From: Lysinibacillus_B sp036662795
Lineage (GTDB): Bacteria > Bacillota > Bacilli > Bacillales_A > Planococcaceae
Length of the DNA: 64,000 bases
Assembly (NCBI RefSeq): GCF_036662795.1
Contig: NZ_JBAFWZ010000003.1
Coordinates: forward strand, 62,001-126,000
Direction: 5' to 3'
In this document: in pieces, positions 42,468-50,866 of the stretch
Numbering within the stretch: position 1 is the first letter of the stretch
Layout: each line of letters opens with the position of its first letter
Position numbers and translations under genes: made by a program
The notes under the pieces: model-generated
The model's database searches: none
The model's input: the letters and a program-made list of their open reading frames with translations, nothing else
Told to the model about the DNA's origin: nothing

Positions 42468-43502
42468 TTAATTTTGTGATACACTAGCACTTTGGAATGT
42501 CGCCATTTCCTTAACCATTACATTCGCTGCTTGGACTATTGGGTAAGCTACTGCTGCACCTGTCCCCTCACCAAGACGTAAATCTAACTGGACAATCGAT
42601 TTCTTCCCTAAAAACTCGGTTGCAATAATATGCCCTGGCTCAACCGATTGATGTGAGACGAGCATATAATTTTCAACGCCTGGCGCTAAAAGTCTCGCTA
42701 AGCATGCGGACACTGTACAAATAAAGCCATCTAATAAAATCGGTGTACGCGTTTCTGCAGCTCCAAGCATAGCGCCTGTCATCGCAGCAATATCCAGACC
42801 ACCGATTTTTGAAAGAAGGTCAATAGCATCTTCCTTATTCGGCTTATGTAACGCAATGGCTTCCCGACAAACTGCTATCTTCTGCTGAAGCTGCACAAGA
42901 TTTATACCAGAGCCGTGACCAACAACTGCCTCTGGGTCAATTTCAAGCATCGCTGCTAAAAGGGCACTACTTGGTGTCGTATTTCCAATCCCTAGCTCAC
43001 CCGTAATTAAACAGCCTACACCATCACTAATCATTTGCTTTGCTGCATCGTAGCCAACTTTTATTGCTTGCCAGGCTTCTTCCTCAGTCATCGCTCGTTC
43101 CTTCAAAAAGTTAGCTGTTCCTTGTACTCGCACCTTTTTGTTAATTACTTTTGAAGTGGGTACAGGTCGTAAAATCCCGACATCGTACACTTTTACCGGT
43201 GCGCCAATCATGCGCCCAAATATACTAATACCAGCGCCTCCCTCAACCATATTCATAGCCATTTCATACGTTACTTCTTGCGGAGAGGCAGATACGTTTT
43301 CCGCTACGATGCCATGGTCTGCTGCAAATACTAAAATACCTGGTTGAATATCTGGCTTTACCTGCCCTGTCATTCCTGCTAGCTCTATTGCAATCTCCTC
43401 TAGACGCCCTAAGCTTCCAGGTGGTTTAGTTAAAGAATCAATGTAAGAACGTGCATCCTCTATTACTCTATTGTTTAGTGGCGGAATTGAAAAAGTTAAC
43501 AT
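42468..43502 (-). CDS. cobT: Nicotinate-nucleotide--dimethylbenzimidazole phosphoribosyltransferase
   Basis: A 344-residue CobT that activates 5,6-dimethylbenzimidazole to alpha-ribazole phosphate for the lower ligand of cobalamin. Signature segments are IDSLTKPPGSLGRLEEIA, VFAADHGIVAENVSASPQEVT, GELGIGNTTPSSALLAA and the catalytic-Glu motif LRLGEGTGAAVAYPI. ATG 43502 has AAAGGAG upstream and gives the usual family length; a longer frame from 43628 has no ribosome site. No other cobalamin gene and no cobalamin riboswitch is in the window, so it may serve salvage. Confidence 0.93.
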   Translation of the reverse strand: MLTFSIPPLNNRVIEDARSYIDSLTKPPGSLGRLEEIAIELAGMTGQVKPDIQPGILVFAADHGIVAENVSASPQEVTYEMAMNMVEGGAGISIFGRMIGAPVKVYDVGILRPVPTSKVINKKVRVQGTANFLKERAMTEEEAWQAIKVGYDAAKQMISDGVGCLITGELGIGNTTPSSALLAAMLEIDPEAVVGHGSGINLVQLQQKIAVCREAIALHKPNKEDAIDLLSKIGGLDIAAMTGAMLGAAETRTPILLDGFICTVSACLARLLAPGVENYMLVSHQSVEPGHIIATEFLGKKSIVQLDLRLGEGTGAAVAYPIVQAANVMVKEMATFQSASVSQN

Positions 43503-43626
43503 AGTCTTGGAACTCCTTTGAAAACAGAATTTTCGATTAATATAACATACTACACATGCTAACTTATCCCATTTGGTAAAATTCACTAAATAATCCGCCA
43601 AAGAAATGATATGTAGTACATGGCTC

Positions 43627-43650
43627 AAAAAAAGCAGGAAAATTCCTGCT
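43627..43650 (-). terminator. Terminator of the DoxX-family gene
   Basis: An 8-bp perfect stem AGCAGGAA / TTCCTGCT is followed on the minus strand by seven T. Confidence 0.9.
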
Positions 43651-43651
43651 C

Positions 43652-44008
43652 CTAGTTATTAATAGATAAAAGAAGAAAGGCTAAAATGAGACCGAGTACT
43701 CCCAACGAGGCGATTGGTATCGTATCTTTGATCGTATCCTTTATACGCATATGTGTTAATATGCCACCAATACTTATAGCAACGAGTAGTAATACACCAT
43801 AAAATGCTAGTGTTGTTGCCCATATACCAATGATTAATAGGGTTGCTGCCAAAAGCTCCACAACTCCCGTAACTATACGGAACCATTGTGGATACCGCCA
43901 TCTTCTAAATGAATCAATATGCATTCTAGAACCGGTTACTTTTCCAAACCCAGCCATAGCAAAAACAGCGCTTAATAGCCCTTGAATCACCCACGTTACA
44001 ACCTCCAA
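43652..44008 (-). CDS. DoxX family membrane protein
   Basis: A 118-residue protein with four hydrophobic helices (about residues 4-22, 45-63, 69-87, 97-115), the DoxX/DoxD-like fold. It has GFGKVTGSRMHIDSFRRWRYPQWFRIVTGVVELLAA in the first half, a common DoxX pattern. The role is unknown; members are linked to redox or detoxification. The start is TTG 44008, seven bases after AAGGAGG. It is monocistronic. Confidence 0.85.
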   Translation of the reverse strand: MEVVTWVIQGLLSAVFAMAGFGKVTGSRMHIDSFRRWRYPQWFRIVTGVVELLAATLLIIGIWATTLAFYGVLLLVAISIGGILTHMRIKDTIKDTIPIASLGVLGLILAFLLLSINN

Positions 44009-44319
44009 TAAGAATCCTCCTTATTGATTCAATACAATCGGCTTTTTCCTAATCCAGACATCTCCATAATAGCTTGTATAGCGAATCGGATTACCATTTC
44101 AGGCTTTTGCTATGTTGACCTCCGATACATTTATACATCATATGTAACGAAAGCCGCAGTTAATGATTAAATACGGTAGAAAAACATATCCTCCTAAACT
44201 GATACAGCTTTTGTTAGCTTGACTAAATGACAACCGAAAAGCTCATTTTGTATTAACATAAATCAAAATGAGAGTCTTTTAGTAGCCTTAGATTTTTATC
44301 GAAAGGCAAACTTTTAATG
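44009..44319. other. Intergenic region with one hairpin
   Basis: About 310 bases with no gene seen. A 9-bp stem CTCATTTTG / CAAAATGAG at 44242-44272 has a CTTTTC tail on the minus strand, so it could terminate the gene ending at 44320. Confidence 0.5.
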
Positions 44320-44778
44320 CTACTCAAATGGTTCAACTAGCTCCTTTTCGGCCTTCTTTAAAAAATTCTCATAAGCTTCATATGCCTCTTTCAGACGAGA
44401 ATGTGCTTCTTCACGTTCTTCTTCCGTTACTGCATTTATATAAGAATTCACGCTTTGAGCATATTTAGTTTTTGTATCTAAATAATCCATGAAATATCGA
44501 TCCCTAATATGTTGCTCCATCTGAAGTCCTCCACCAGTATGGTTAGATACATCAGCAAACGCATCATATAAAGGCTCAATTAATTGTTCTCTTTGCTCCT
44601 GTGTATATTGTTCTGCAGTTTCTTGAAATATTAATATACGTTCTATCGGTTTTTGTATAATGAATAGTTGACCGTAAAGTAATCCTCGATAACTTTTAAT
44701 TAATTGATGCTGTTGATAAAAAGCTGTACCTGCCACCAATACGATTAGCAATAGTCCCGCTATATATAGCTTTTTCAT
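44320..44778 (-). CDS. Hypothetical membrane-anchored protein
   Basis: A 152-residue protein with an N-terminal hydrophobic anchor (LYIAGLLLIVLVAGTAFY) and no lipobox Cys. A helical, charged extracytoplasmic domain follows (EEREEAHSRLKEAYEAYENFLKKAEKEL at the end), probably partly coiled coil. I do not recognise the family. GGAGTGTG precedes the ATG. It stands alone between terminator-like hairpins. Confidence 0.7.
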   Translation of the reverse strand: MKKLYIAGLLLIVLVAGTAFYQQHQLIKSYRGLLYGQLFIIQKPIERILIFQETAEQYTQEQREQLIEPLYDAFADVSNHTGGGLQMEQHIRDRYFMDYLDTKTKYAQSVNSYINAVTEEEREEAHSRLKEAYEAYENFLKKAEKELVEPFE

Positions 44779-44877
44779 GACATCACACTCCTACTTACAA
44801 ATTATTCATATTATTATCTGAAACATTTTTTTCACAACAAATCACTGCTTTTAATAATGCTCTGCAATGCTTTTCAG

Positions 44878-45576
44878 CTATTTCCCCCCACCAAACACTG
44901 CAAGCTCCATCCATTTGAAATAGCAATCAGCATGGTTAAAGCCGATCTCTCTAAGCCAGTTCACTTGCACATCTACTCGTGCTAAAATATTATCCGCCTT
45001 ATCCGGTCGGTTGTAGTATTCTTTAGCGATTTGTTGTCGGTCACCTTTGTTATAGGCGGTTAAATGATCAATAAACAATTCGTCATGTAGCCTTTCGATT
45101 TCCTCTGTGGCTGAAGCTGTATGCTCAATATTAATAAATATACCGCCTGGCTTTAGTAACTGATAAATATCCTTATACAATGCTTTCTTCATGCTATGTG
45201 GCAAATGATGAATGGCATAGCCCGATACGATGCAATCTACACTGTTTGGCCTAGCAAAGCTGTCGATGCTCTGACTAAAATCTCCTACATAAAGCTCACA
45301 TCGATTCTTATACGGCTCCATATTAATTTTTGCCTGCTCAATCATTGGTGCTGAGTGGTCGATGCAAATTGCCTTTGCCTGTGGATAAGAACGAAGTAAA
45401 ATCTCAGCCAGGAAGCCGTTTCCACAGCCTAAATCCATCACAATCTGTGGCTCACTTACAAAATGATTTACGACTTGTAGCATTATTTGTGCTTGCTCTG
45501 CTCCATAAGGAATGCCTCCTCGTACTTGCTTTAAATAATGTGTTGTTACATCTTCCCTTTGCCAAGTTGTTTCCAT
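44878..45576 (-). CDS. Class I SAM-dependent methyltransferase under T-box control
   Basis: A 232-residue methyltransferase. SAM motif I is VMDLGCGNGFLAEIL, the acidic motif II is AICIDHSAPMIEQAK, and motif IV-V reads IVSGYAIHHLP...LKPGGIFINIEH. The layout is similar to CmoA/UbiE-type enzymes. ATG 45576 follows GGGAGG; a longer frame from 45648 would run through the leader terminator. It is unusual because a complete T-box leader precedes it, suggesting expression rises when a tRNA (probably tRNA-Leu) is uncharged. The substrate is unknown; a role in leucine-related metabolism or tRNA modification is speculative. Confidence 0.87.
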   Translation of the reverse strand: METTWQREDVTTHYLKQVRGGIPYGAEQAQIMLQVVNHFVSEPQIVMDLGCGNGFLAEILLRSYPQAKAICIDHSAPMIEQAKINMEPYKNRCELYVGDFSQSIDSFARPNSVDCIVSGYAIHHLPHSMKKALYKDIYQLLKPGGIFINIEHTASATEEIERLHDELFIDHLTAYNKGDRQQIAKEYYNRPDKADNILARVDVQVNWLREIGFNHADCYFKWMELAVFGGGK

Positions 45577-45599
45577 CTCTTTTCCTCCCTTAATAAAAT

Positions 45600-45855
45600 A
45601 AAAAAACTCCGCCTCTATTAAGAGACGAAGATGATTTCGCGGTACCACTCTAATTAGCTTTTAAAGCTCACTCATTAGGATATTTATCCAAGCTGTTAAC
45701 GATTGCTACCGTTTGCACTTACTAACCTTTCAGCACAAATACTCATGGACGAGTTGGGGATCCTACTGACTGCTTTTCACCATCCAGCAGCTCTCTATAC
45801 AATAGCCTATCCTTAATACTTCCAATCAACGTGTTATATTATTAGAATTTTCAAT
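45600..45855 (-). ncRNA. T-box riboswitch leader, probable leucine (CUC) specifier
   Basis: On the minus strand the Stem I distal loop carries AGAGAG then GGATGGTG (about 45796-45770). A specifier loop is bounded by TGGA/TCCA and GGAT/ATCC helices, with AGTA on its 5' side and CCAACTCG on its 3' side. The canonical T-box AGAGTGGTACCGCG is at 45651-45638. The terminator stem CTTCGTCTCT / AGAGGCGGAG and T7 lie at 45630-45600. By position the specifier is CUC (45753-45751). The UGGU bulge would pair with an A73 discriminator, as in tRNA-Leu and not the usual G73 of tRNA-Ser. It sits directly upstream of the methyltransferase gene. Confidence 0.9.
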
Positions 45856-45884
45856 ATGTTATAACAATAAACATTTATTGTCAA
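45856..45884 (-). promoter_or_regulatory. Promoter of the T-box leader
   Basis: Consensus -35 TTGACA (45884-45879) is followed after 17 bases by TAACAT, or after 15 by TATAAC. It starts ten bases past the end of the upstream DUF4179 gene. Confidence 0.7.
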
Positions 45885-45893
45885 TTCTAGTTA

Positions 45894-47210
45894 TCACTCT
45901 AAATCAATCACAACTTTACCTTCCCCCTGTAAAAAGCTTGGGTAGCTATTTATTTTAGCAATCATTGGCTGTGACATCGTGCTCATTTCTGTTGGATCAA
46001 AATAATAAGTAGCATCTTCAAGCAAGTCATTATCTCCACTTACAAAGCTCGATTGATAAGGGGCAATCACATTTCCATTTTGGTCGGTTAATTCCCAGCC
46101 TATCAATGATTGTGAATGATTTAACTTACTAAGAGGATATTGTGCAGTCAAACTACTTGAAGTCACATTTAATACGACATCTTTAGGTTGTTGTACTATT
46201 TCTCCTTTATCAAAATCTATCACTATCACATCTTCACCTTTTGGAAGCGCCTCGATTTTCTCTAATACAAGGGTCAATTGCTCCGGCTTTCTAAAATAAT
46301 TACTTTGTACAAACACACTAAACTCACCACTTTCGATACTACCCATATTTGTTATACCTTCATTTATATTTCTCCATTCTTCCCCTTTTTCATCTATGAC
46401 CTTCATTGTACCAATTTGTAATATTCGCTTCGTGTTCCCTTCTGCTATCGCTAACTTTATTTCCGCACGTAGTGGTGAAATAACGAGCTCTTTTACACTA
46501 ATTTTTTGCCCGTCTACTTCTGTTTCTTTGTTAATCGAGTATACTTTACTCGGCGCTATAGGCTTAGTAAGAGTAAATGGTATAGAAAATGTCGTTTCAT
46601 TATTATTTTCGAGTGTCACATTAAGCGTGAAATCTAAGCCATTTAATTTTGTTTCTTCAGTGAATATAATCTCCAACCTTTCCTCCACCTCGAAAACCTC
46701 ATCACTACCAGAACGACTATGTGAAATTAAAGGTTTTAAATCCTTACCATTTTGAAAAAGTTTGGGCTCCCTTAGAAAAATATTTTCTAGATTGTGCTTC
46801 GAGGTAAGCTTGTAGGCAATCATCATGCCTGTTTCATCAGCAATCACACTTTCAACCGAAAAAGTAATGCCATCCTTTTCCTCACTCGCCCCAACGATGG
46901 TTGCATAATCATTTTTAATAATATCTTCAATGCCTTTATCCTCGGCAATCATTTCAACAAATACGGAGAGCCCTGGGATTTTCGCAACTGCTTGGGCAAA
47001 CGCGGGCGAAATACGGATAGATGTAATGAAGCAAAGGGCAAGCAGTGCTGCAACACCTGCTACTCGAATCCACCGACGACGAAGTCTTTTTTGATTTTGT
47101 ACTTCTAAAGCGGCATTTCTTTGTGCCTGCTGTAGGGCAGCGGATGGCACATCAATTTGCTCTAGCTCTTCAACTAACTGTTGGAATTGATTATCGTCAA
47201 ATGATTTCAT
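45894..47210 (-). CDS. DUF4179 domain anti-sigma-like membrane protein
   Basis: A 438-residue single-pass protein. A cytoplasmic N-terminus of about 45 residues is followed by a basic stretch (QKRLRRRWIRV), one TM helix (about 47-65) and a large extracytoplasmic part. The latter starts SPAFAQAVAKIPGLSVFVEMIAEDKGI, the typical DUF4179 opening, and continues with beta-rich DUF5643-like domains. It lies directly after an ECF sigma gene with no gap, so it most likely binds and restrains that sigma factor at the membrane. Confidence 0.88.
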   Translation of the reverse strand: MKSFDDNQFQQLVEELEQIDVPSAALQQAQRNAALEVQNQKRLRRRWIRVAGVAALLALCFITSIRISPAFAQAVAKIPGLSVFVEMIAEDKGIEDIIKNDYATIVGASEEKDGITFSVESVIADETGMMIAYKLTSKHNLENIFLREPKLFQNGKDLKPLISHSRSGSDEVFEVEERLEIIFTEETKLNGLDFTLNVTLENNNETTFSIPFTLTKPIAPSKVYSINKETEVDGQKISVKELVISPLRAEIKLAIAEGNTKRILQIGTMKVIDEKGEEWRNINEGITNMGSIESGEFSVFVQSNYFRKPEQLTLVLEKIEALPKGEDVIVIDFDKGEIVQQPKDVVLNVTSSSLTAQYPLSKLNHSQSLIGWELTDQNGNVIAPYQSSFVSGDNDLLEDATYYFDPTEMSTMSQPMIAKINSYPSFLQGEGKVVIDLE

Positions 47211-47711
47211 CTATAGCTCCCCCTTTCCCATTAGCACGCGTAATTTTTTTAACGTCGTATGAAGCCGTGACTTTACCGTACCCTCAGGAATTTGCTGAAT
47301 ATGAGCAATTTCATCATTTTTTAGCCTTTGGAAATACTTTAAGTAAATTAGTTCCTGTTGGTGCTTTGGGAGCTTTTCAATTACGTCTGCCATCTCAAAT
47401 GAATACTCATCTAAACTAGGTAAATCCGGCATTTCCGTTAATACTATTCTTTGTTGTTTCTTCTTCATGTTTAAGCAAATATTAATAAGGATGCGAACAA
47501 GCCAGCTATCAATATACTGTGGCTCCTTTACTGTATGCAGCTTTTTTAGTGCCCGTAAATTAAGCTCCTGTATTGCATCGACAGCATCATGCTCATTTCG
47601 TAAATATGCATACGCTGTTCGATATAATAAAGCCTCATTGGCCTTCAATAGCCCGATGATGGCCTGCTCTTCTCCATTGATCGCGCGCATCACTAAACTC
47701 TGTTTATCCAT
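47211..47711 (-). CDS. ECF-type sigma-70 family RNA polymerase sigma factor
   Basis: A 166-residue ECF sigma factor. Region 2 is visible in LYRTAYAYLRNEHDAVDAIQELNLRALKKL and region 4 in LPKHQQELIYLKYFQRLKNDEIAHIQQIPEGTVKSRLHTTLKKL. In region 2 the usual D-A-x-x-x-x-Q reads VDAIQE. ATG 47711 is chosen for the strong GAGGGGGTGG site; the longer frame from 47777 starts inside the terminator of the upstream operon. It pairs with the adjacent DUF4179 protein. The signal is unknown. Confidence 0.92.
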   Translation of the reverse strand: MDKQSLVMRAINGEEQAIIGLLKANEALLYRTAYAYLRNEHDAVDAIQELNLRALKKLHTVKEPQYIDSWLVRILINICLNMKKKQQRIVLTEMPDLPSLDEYSFEMADVIEKLPKHQQELIYLKYFQRLKNDEIAHIQQIPEGTVKSRLHTTLKKLRVLMGKGEL

Positions 47712-47775
47712 GCTCCCCACCCCCTCACTTATTAGACAACCGAGCATCCAAAATCGTTCATTTATTTTATTACAC

Positions 47776-47810
47776 AAAAAAGCCCGATTCCCTTTTTATA
47801 GGAATCGAGC
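47776..47810 (-). terminator. Terminator of the ABC exporter operon
   Basis: GCTCGATTCC / GGAATCGGGC arms (47810-47801, 47791-47782) are followed on the minus strand by TTTTTT. Confidence 0.88.
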
Positions 47811-47820
47811 CCACCTCTTA

Positions 47821-48501
47821 TTATTTTTCCCCAAGCCACTCTAGCGGAACATTTTTTCTCGAGAGTAGTTCATAATAAAATGGATCGCTGCCGATGATGT
47901 AGACACGATCACAGCAGCTTATAATTTCATCCATATCATGTGAGGTGTATACTATCATTTTATTTTCCTTTTTCGCAAGCTGCACTAAATACTGACCAAT
48001 TTCCGTTTTGGATTTTAAATCAATACCGACTGTTGGCTCATCTAACAAAATTAGCTGTGGATCGTGGATTAAACTAATAGCAAGATTTAGCTTCCGTTTC
48101 ATTCCACCGGATAACGATGCTGCCGGTTCCTCCCACTGTTCTAAGCTCATGTCTAGGCATAGCTGGCGACATTCCTCTATTCCACGAGATTTCCAGCTAA
48201 GCTTTTCGAAAAAGCGCATATTATCCTTCACAGAAAGATGGTCCCAAACCGATAATTCCTGTGGTACATAGCCAATCATACGGCGACAATCGGATACATC
48301 CTTCTCATACGAGAGACCGTTCAAAAGAATAGAGCCACTTGCTGGTTTCGTGATGGTAGCAAGAGTATTGAGAAGCGTGGATTTTCCGGCCCCGTTTTCA
48401 CCCACTAATCCGACAACCTCACCTGGCTGTACGTTCAATGAAATGTCCTGCACGACCTTCTTTTTTCCGTAGCCTTTATATATGTTTTTACCTTCAAGCA
48501 T
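47821..48501 (-). CDS. ABC transporter ATP-binding protein
   Basis: A 226-residue ATPase with Walker A GENGAGKST, Q-loop VPQEL, signature LSGGMKRKL and Walker B LILLDEPTVGID. It is the energy unit of an ABC-2 type exporter formed with the two permeases encoded just upstream. It overlaps the second permease gene by eight bases. GAGG of GGTGAGGAGCA serves as ribosome site. The subfamily resembles YhaQ/CcmA-like drug or polymer exporters; the substrate is not known. Confidence 0.93.
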   Translation of the reverse strand: MLEGKNIYKGYGKKKVVQDISLNVQPGEVVGLVGENGAGKSTLLNTLATITKPASGSILLNGLSYEKDVSDCRRMIGYVPQELSVWDHLSVKDNMRFFEKLSWKSRGIEECRQLCLDMSLEQWEEPAASLSGGMKRKLNLAISLIHDPQLILLDEPTVGIDLKSKTEIGQYLVQLAKKENKMIVYTSHDMDEIISCCDRVYIIGSDPFYYELLSRKNVPLEWLGEK

Positions 48502-49624
48502 TGCTCCTCACCTCACGTATATACAAAATACTCCCTATAAATAATAATAACAGGCACCACACGTACGGAATATTTTGATTTAATAATCCATAAATCGGAC
48601 TAGCCTGCTCTACTAGCGGGAAACGACGAACGAGTGAATCCATCGGCATAAAGGCACCACCTAAAATCGCTAATAGCAAGCTCATTACAAGCGCAGATAA
48701 ATAATAAAAAACAGTGTTGTTAAATAAGAACGCTACACAAAACGAGAATAGGTTAATTATTAAGCGATATAAAATAAGCGATAGCAGAAAAGATACAGAG
48801 ACCTTGCCATAGCCCAATAACATCGTGACGACGACCATAGTGCCATCAATAAGTAATAGCACAAGTGTATACAGGATTAAATTTGTTACAGCATAGTGCC
48901 AAAAGGAAATCTTCGCAAAGGTCCACCGCAGCTTAATCCCTTGACCCTTTTCCTTTACTAGCCAATCAAATAAATAAAATGTCGTTAATAAGGACAAAAA
49001 TGCCCATAACCCCCAAATTCCTTTATTATTACTCTCTCCCAAATTGTTCAATTGTGCTTGGCTATATTGGAAGGATGTTTGGAGTAAATCTGTCCGCTCT
49101 TGCCTTTCCTTACTTTCTAGCACAATTTCATCAAATGACCACTTCAGATCCGCTTCATTTTCTGCAATCAAATCTCTTACCTCGTAGGCAGCCTTTGCCC
49201 TTGAAGCATCTTCCTGAGCTAAGGAGCTAATGCTTTCCACAACAGCAAAATAAGCATAAGAGCGATTTGTTGAATACGCTTCAATTAACCGATTTCGCTT
49301 GTTCTTGTCCAACTGCTCCTCGTATCTCCGTTTGATTACAAAAACACTATCAAGCTCATATTTCTCCAGCTGGTAAAGTGCCTCTCGCTTCGATACAACC
49401 GAAACATGTAAATAAGGTATTGCCTGTATTTGCTCGATTAGTGCCTCACTCAGCTGCGATTTATCCTCATCCACTACTGCAATCGGAATTTTTGATTCAC
49501 CCGCAGTATGCATAACGAGCTGGTAGATGAGCAGCGTTAAAAAGATAGGTGAGAATATCCATAGCAATGTACTAAAAAGATGTTTTTTCACATGCAGCCA
49601 ACGCGTAAATAGAACAGTATTCAA
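48494..49624 (-). CDS. ABC-2 type transporter permease
   Basis: A 376-residue permease. One N-terminal TM helix is followed by a long extracytoplasmic domain (about 50-210) that contains coiled-coil-prone segments. Five or six C-terminal TM helices end near GLLNQNIPYVWCLLLLFIGSILYIREV. This is the YhgE/ABC-2 layout. The start is TTG 49624: its TTGA overlaps the stop of the preceding permease, and GAGG is eight bases upstream. GTG 49633 is too close to the ribosome site. It forms a heterodimeric channel with the neighbouring permease. Confidence 0.87.
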   Translation of the reverse strand: MNTVLFTRWLHVKKHLFSTLLWIFSPIFLTLLIYQLVMHTAGESKIPIAVVDEDKSQLSEALIEQIQAIPYLHVSVVSKREALYQLEKYELDSVFVIKRRYEEQLDKNKRNRLIEAYSTNRSYAYFAVVESISSLAQEDASRAKAAYEVRDLIAENEADLKWSFDEIVLESKERQERTDLLQTSFQYSQAQLNNLGESNNKGIWGLWAFLSLLTTFYLFDWLVKEKGQGIKLRWTFAKISFWHYAVTNLILYTLVLLLIDGTMVVVTMLLGYGKVSVSFLLSLILYRLIINLFSFCVAFLFNNTVFYYLSALVMSLLLAILGGAFMPMDSLVRRFPLVEQASPIYGLLNQNIPYVWCLLLLFIGSILYIREVRSNA

Positions 49625-50844
49625 CGTGACCACCTCTCCTTCAAGCTTAAGCAGCCTAATAGAACAATGACGGCCGTACCGAGCTGCGTTAATAATTTGC
49701 TATAGGAGATATAATTTCGCTCCTCCAGTGTAAGATCCACAAGCCACTCCCATGCCTCATAAAAATACACATATGGCAGCCACTCCTGCATAAATAATGG
49801 CAAATACATTGATGGAATGATTGCACCACTTAGCACAATCCCTGCCCCGAGTACTACAGCTTGTACTAGGAGCGATACCTTCTTGGACTGAATTAGTACA
49901 TCCATAACCGCTGTCACCGTTAAGACGATAAATGTATAAATAATAATAACTCCCATTATTCGAGTATAATCCTTCAACAGTAATGGAAGCTCCAGTATTT
50001 TTATGACGCCTATGCATGCTAAGGTTGACAGTACACTCCCTAATAAAAATGACGTTAAAATCCGCGCTATCATTCTATGCCATAATGTTACACCGAGTAA
50101 TTTTAGGCGGATTGCCATCGAAGGTGAAACTTGCTGCGCTAGCAACAAATACACACCGACGGACCAAATCGTGGTCACAATAAACCATGCTGCTAGTGTA
50201 AAATAGTTTTTTGGTGTTGAGGTAGCGATATGGGCAATTTGCTCCTCTCTCAGCATATTGCTCTTACCAAGCGTATAAAGAGTAAAGCCCATAAATTGCT
50301 CCAGCTTCAACTCTTCCATCTCTTCCTCTTCGATTCCCACTTTTTTAGCATAGTGATACACTGTTAAAATATTGGCTTGTGCAGATTCAATATATCGGGA
50401 AAGTGTATCGACTAGCTCTCGAATAATAAAGCTATCCGCTTTTCGATTTGGATTTCCGACGACACCAACCTCTACAGAGCTCCCGTCAAATAAGTCAGCA
50501 GTAAAATTTTCTGGAAAGACAATATACGCACTTAAAACATCACCCGTAATCCCTTTTTCAGCATCAGTAATTGACATTGCCTCGAGTGAAACATGTTCAT
50601 TTTCTTCCATTAATAATGTAATAAACTGTGTAATCATCTGACTTTCGTTCGACCCATCTCTATCAACAAGACCAATCGAAATTTTATCATTGGCTGTCGG
50701 TGCTATAAATGATATAGCCGTTATAATAAACAAGGTCAATATCATGATTGGAAAAACAAAAAGAAGAAGAAGTGAAATCCACTTCTTCTTTAACTGTTGT
50801 AAATATTGAGTCATGAAAAATAGTATTCTTTTTATGATCATCAT
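49621..50844 (-). CDS. ABC-2 type transporter permease
   Basis: A 407-residue permease with the same topology as its partner: TM1 (about 20-45, ISLLLLFVFPIMILTLFIITAISF), a large extracytoplasmic domain, then five or six TM helices from about residue 210. The LSGAIIPSMYLP segment is a typical ABC-2 motif. ATG 50844 follows AGGTGAT. It is the second gene of the operon after the DUF6583-like gene, with 22 bases between them, and overlaps the next permease by four bases. Confidence 0.87.
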   Translation of the reverse strand: MMIIKRILFFMTQYLQQLKKKWISLLLLFVFPIMILTLFIITAISFIAPTANDKISIGLVDRDGSNESQMITQFITLLMEENEHVSLEAMSITDAEKGITGDVLSAYIVFPENFTADLFDGSSVEVGVVGNPNRKADSFIIRELVDTLSRYIESAQANILTVYHYAKKVGIEEEEMEELKLEQFMGFTLYTLGKSNMLREEQIAHIATSTPKNYFTLAAWFIVTTIWSVGVYLLLAQQVSPSMAIRLKLLGVTLWHRMIARILTSFLLGSVLSTLACIGVIKILELPLLLKDYTRIMGVIIIYTFIVLTVTAVMDVLIQSKKVSLLVQAVVLGAGIVLSGAIIPSMYLPLFMQEWLPYVYFYEAWEWLVDLTLEERNYISYSKLLTQLGTAVIVLLGCLSLKERWSR

Positions 50845-50866
50845 ATTAATCACCTAACATAATGCA

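Noticed and set aside
43503..43651. Cobalamin riboswitch upstream of cobT
   Set aside because: The gap is short and contains the DoxX terminator; no B12-box-like conserved segment was found.
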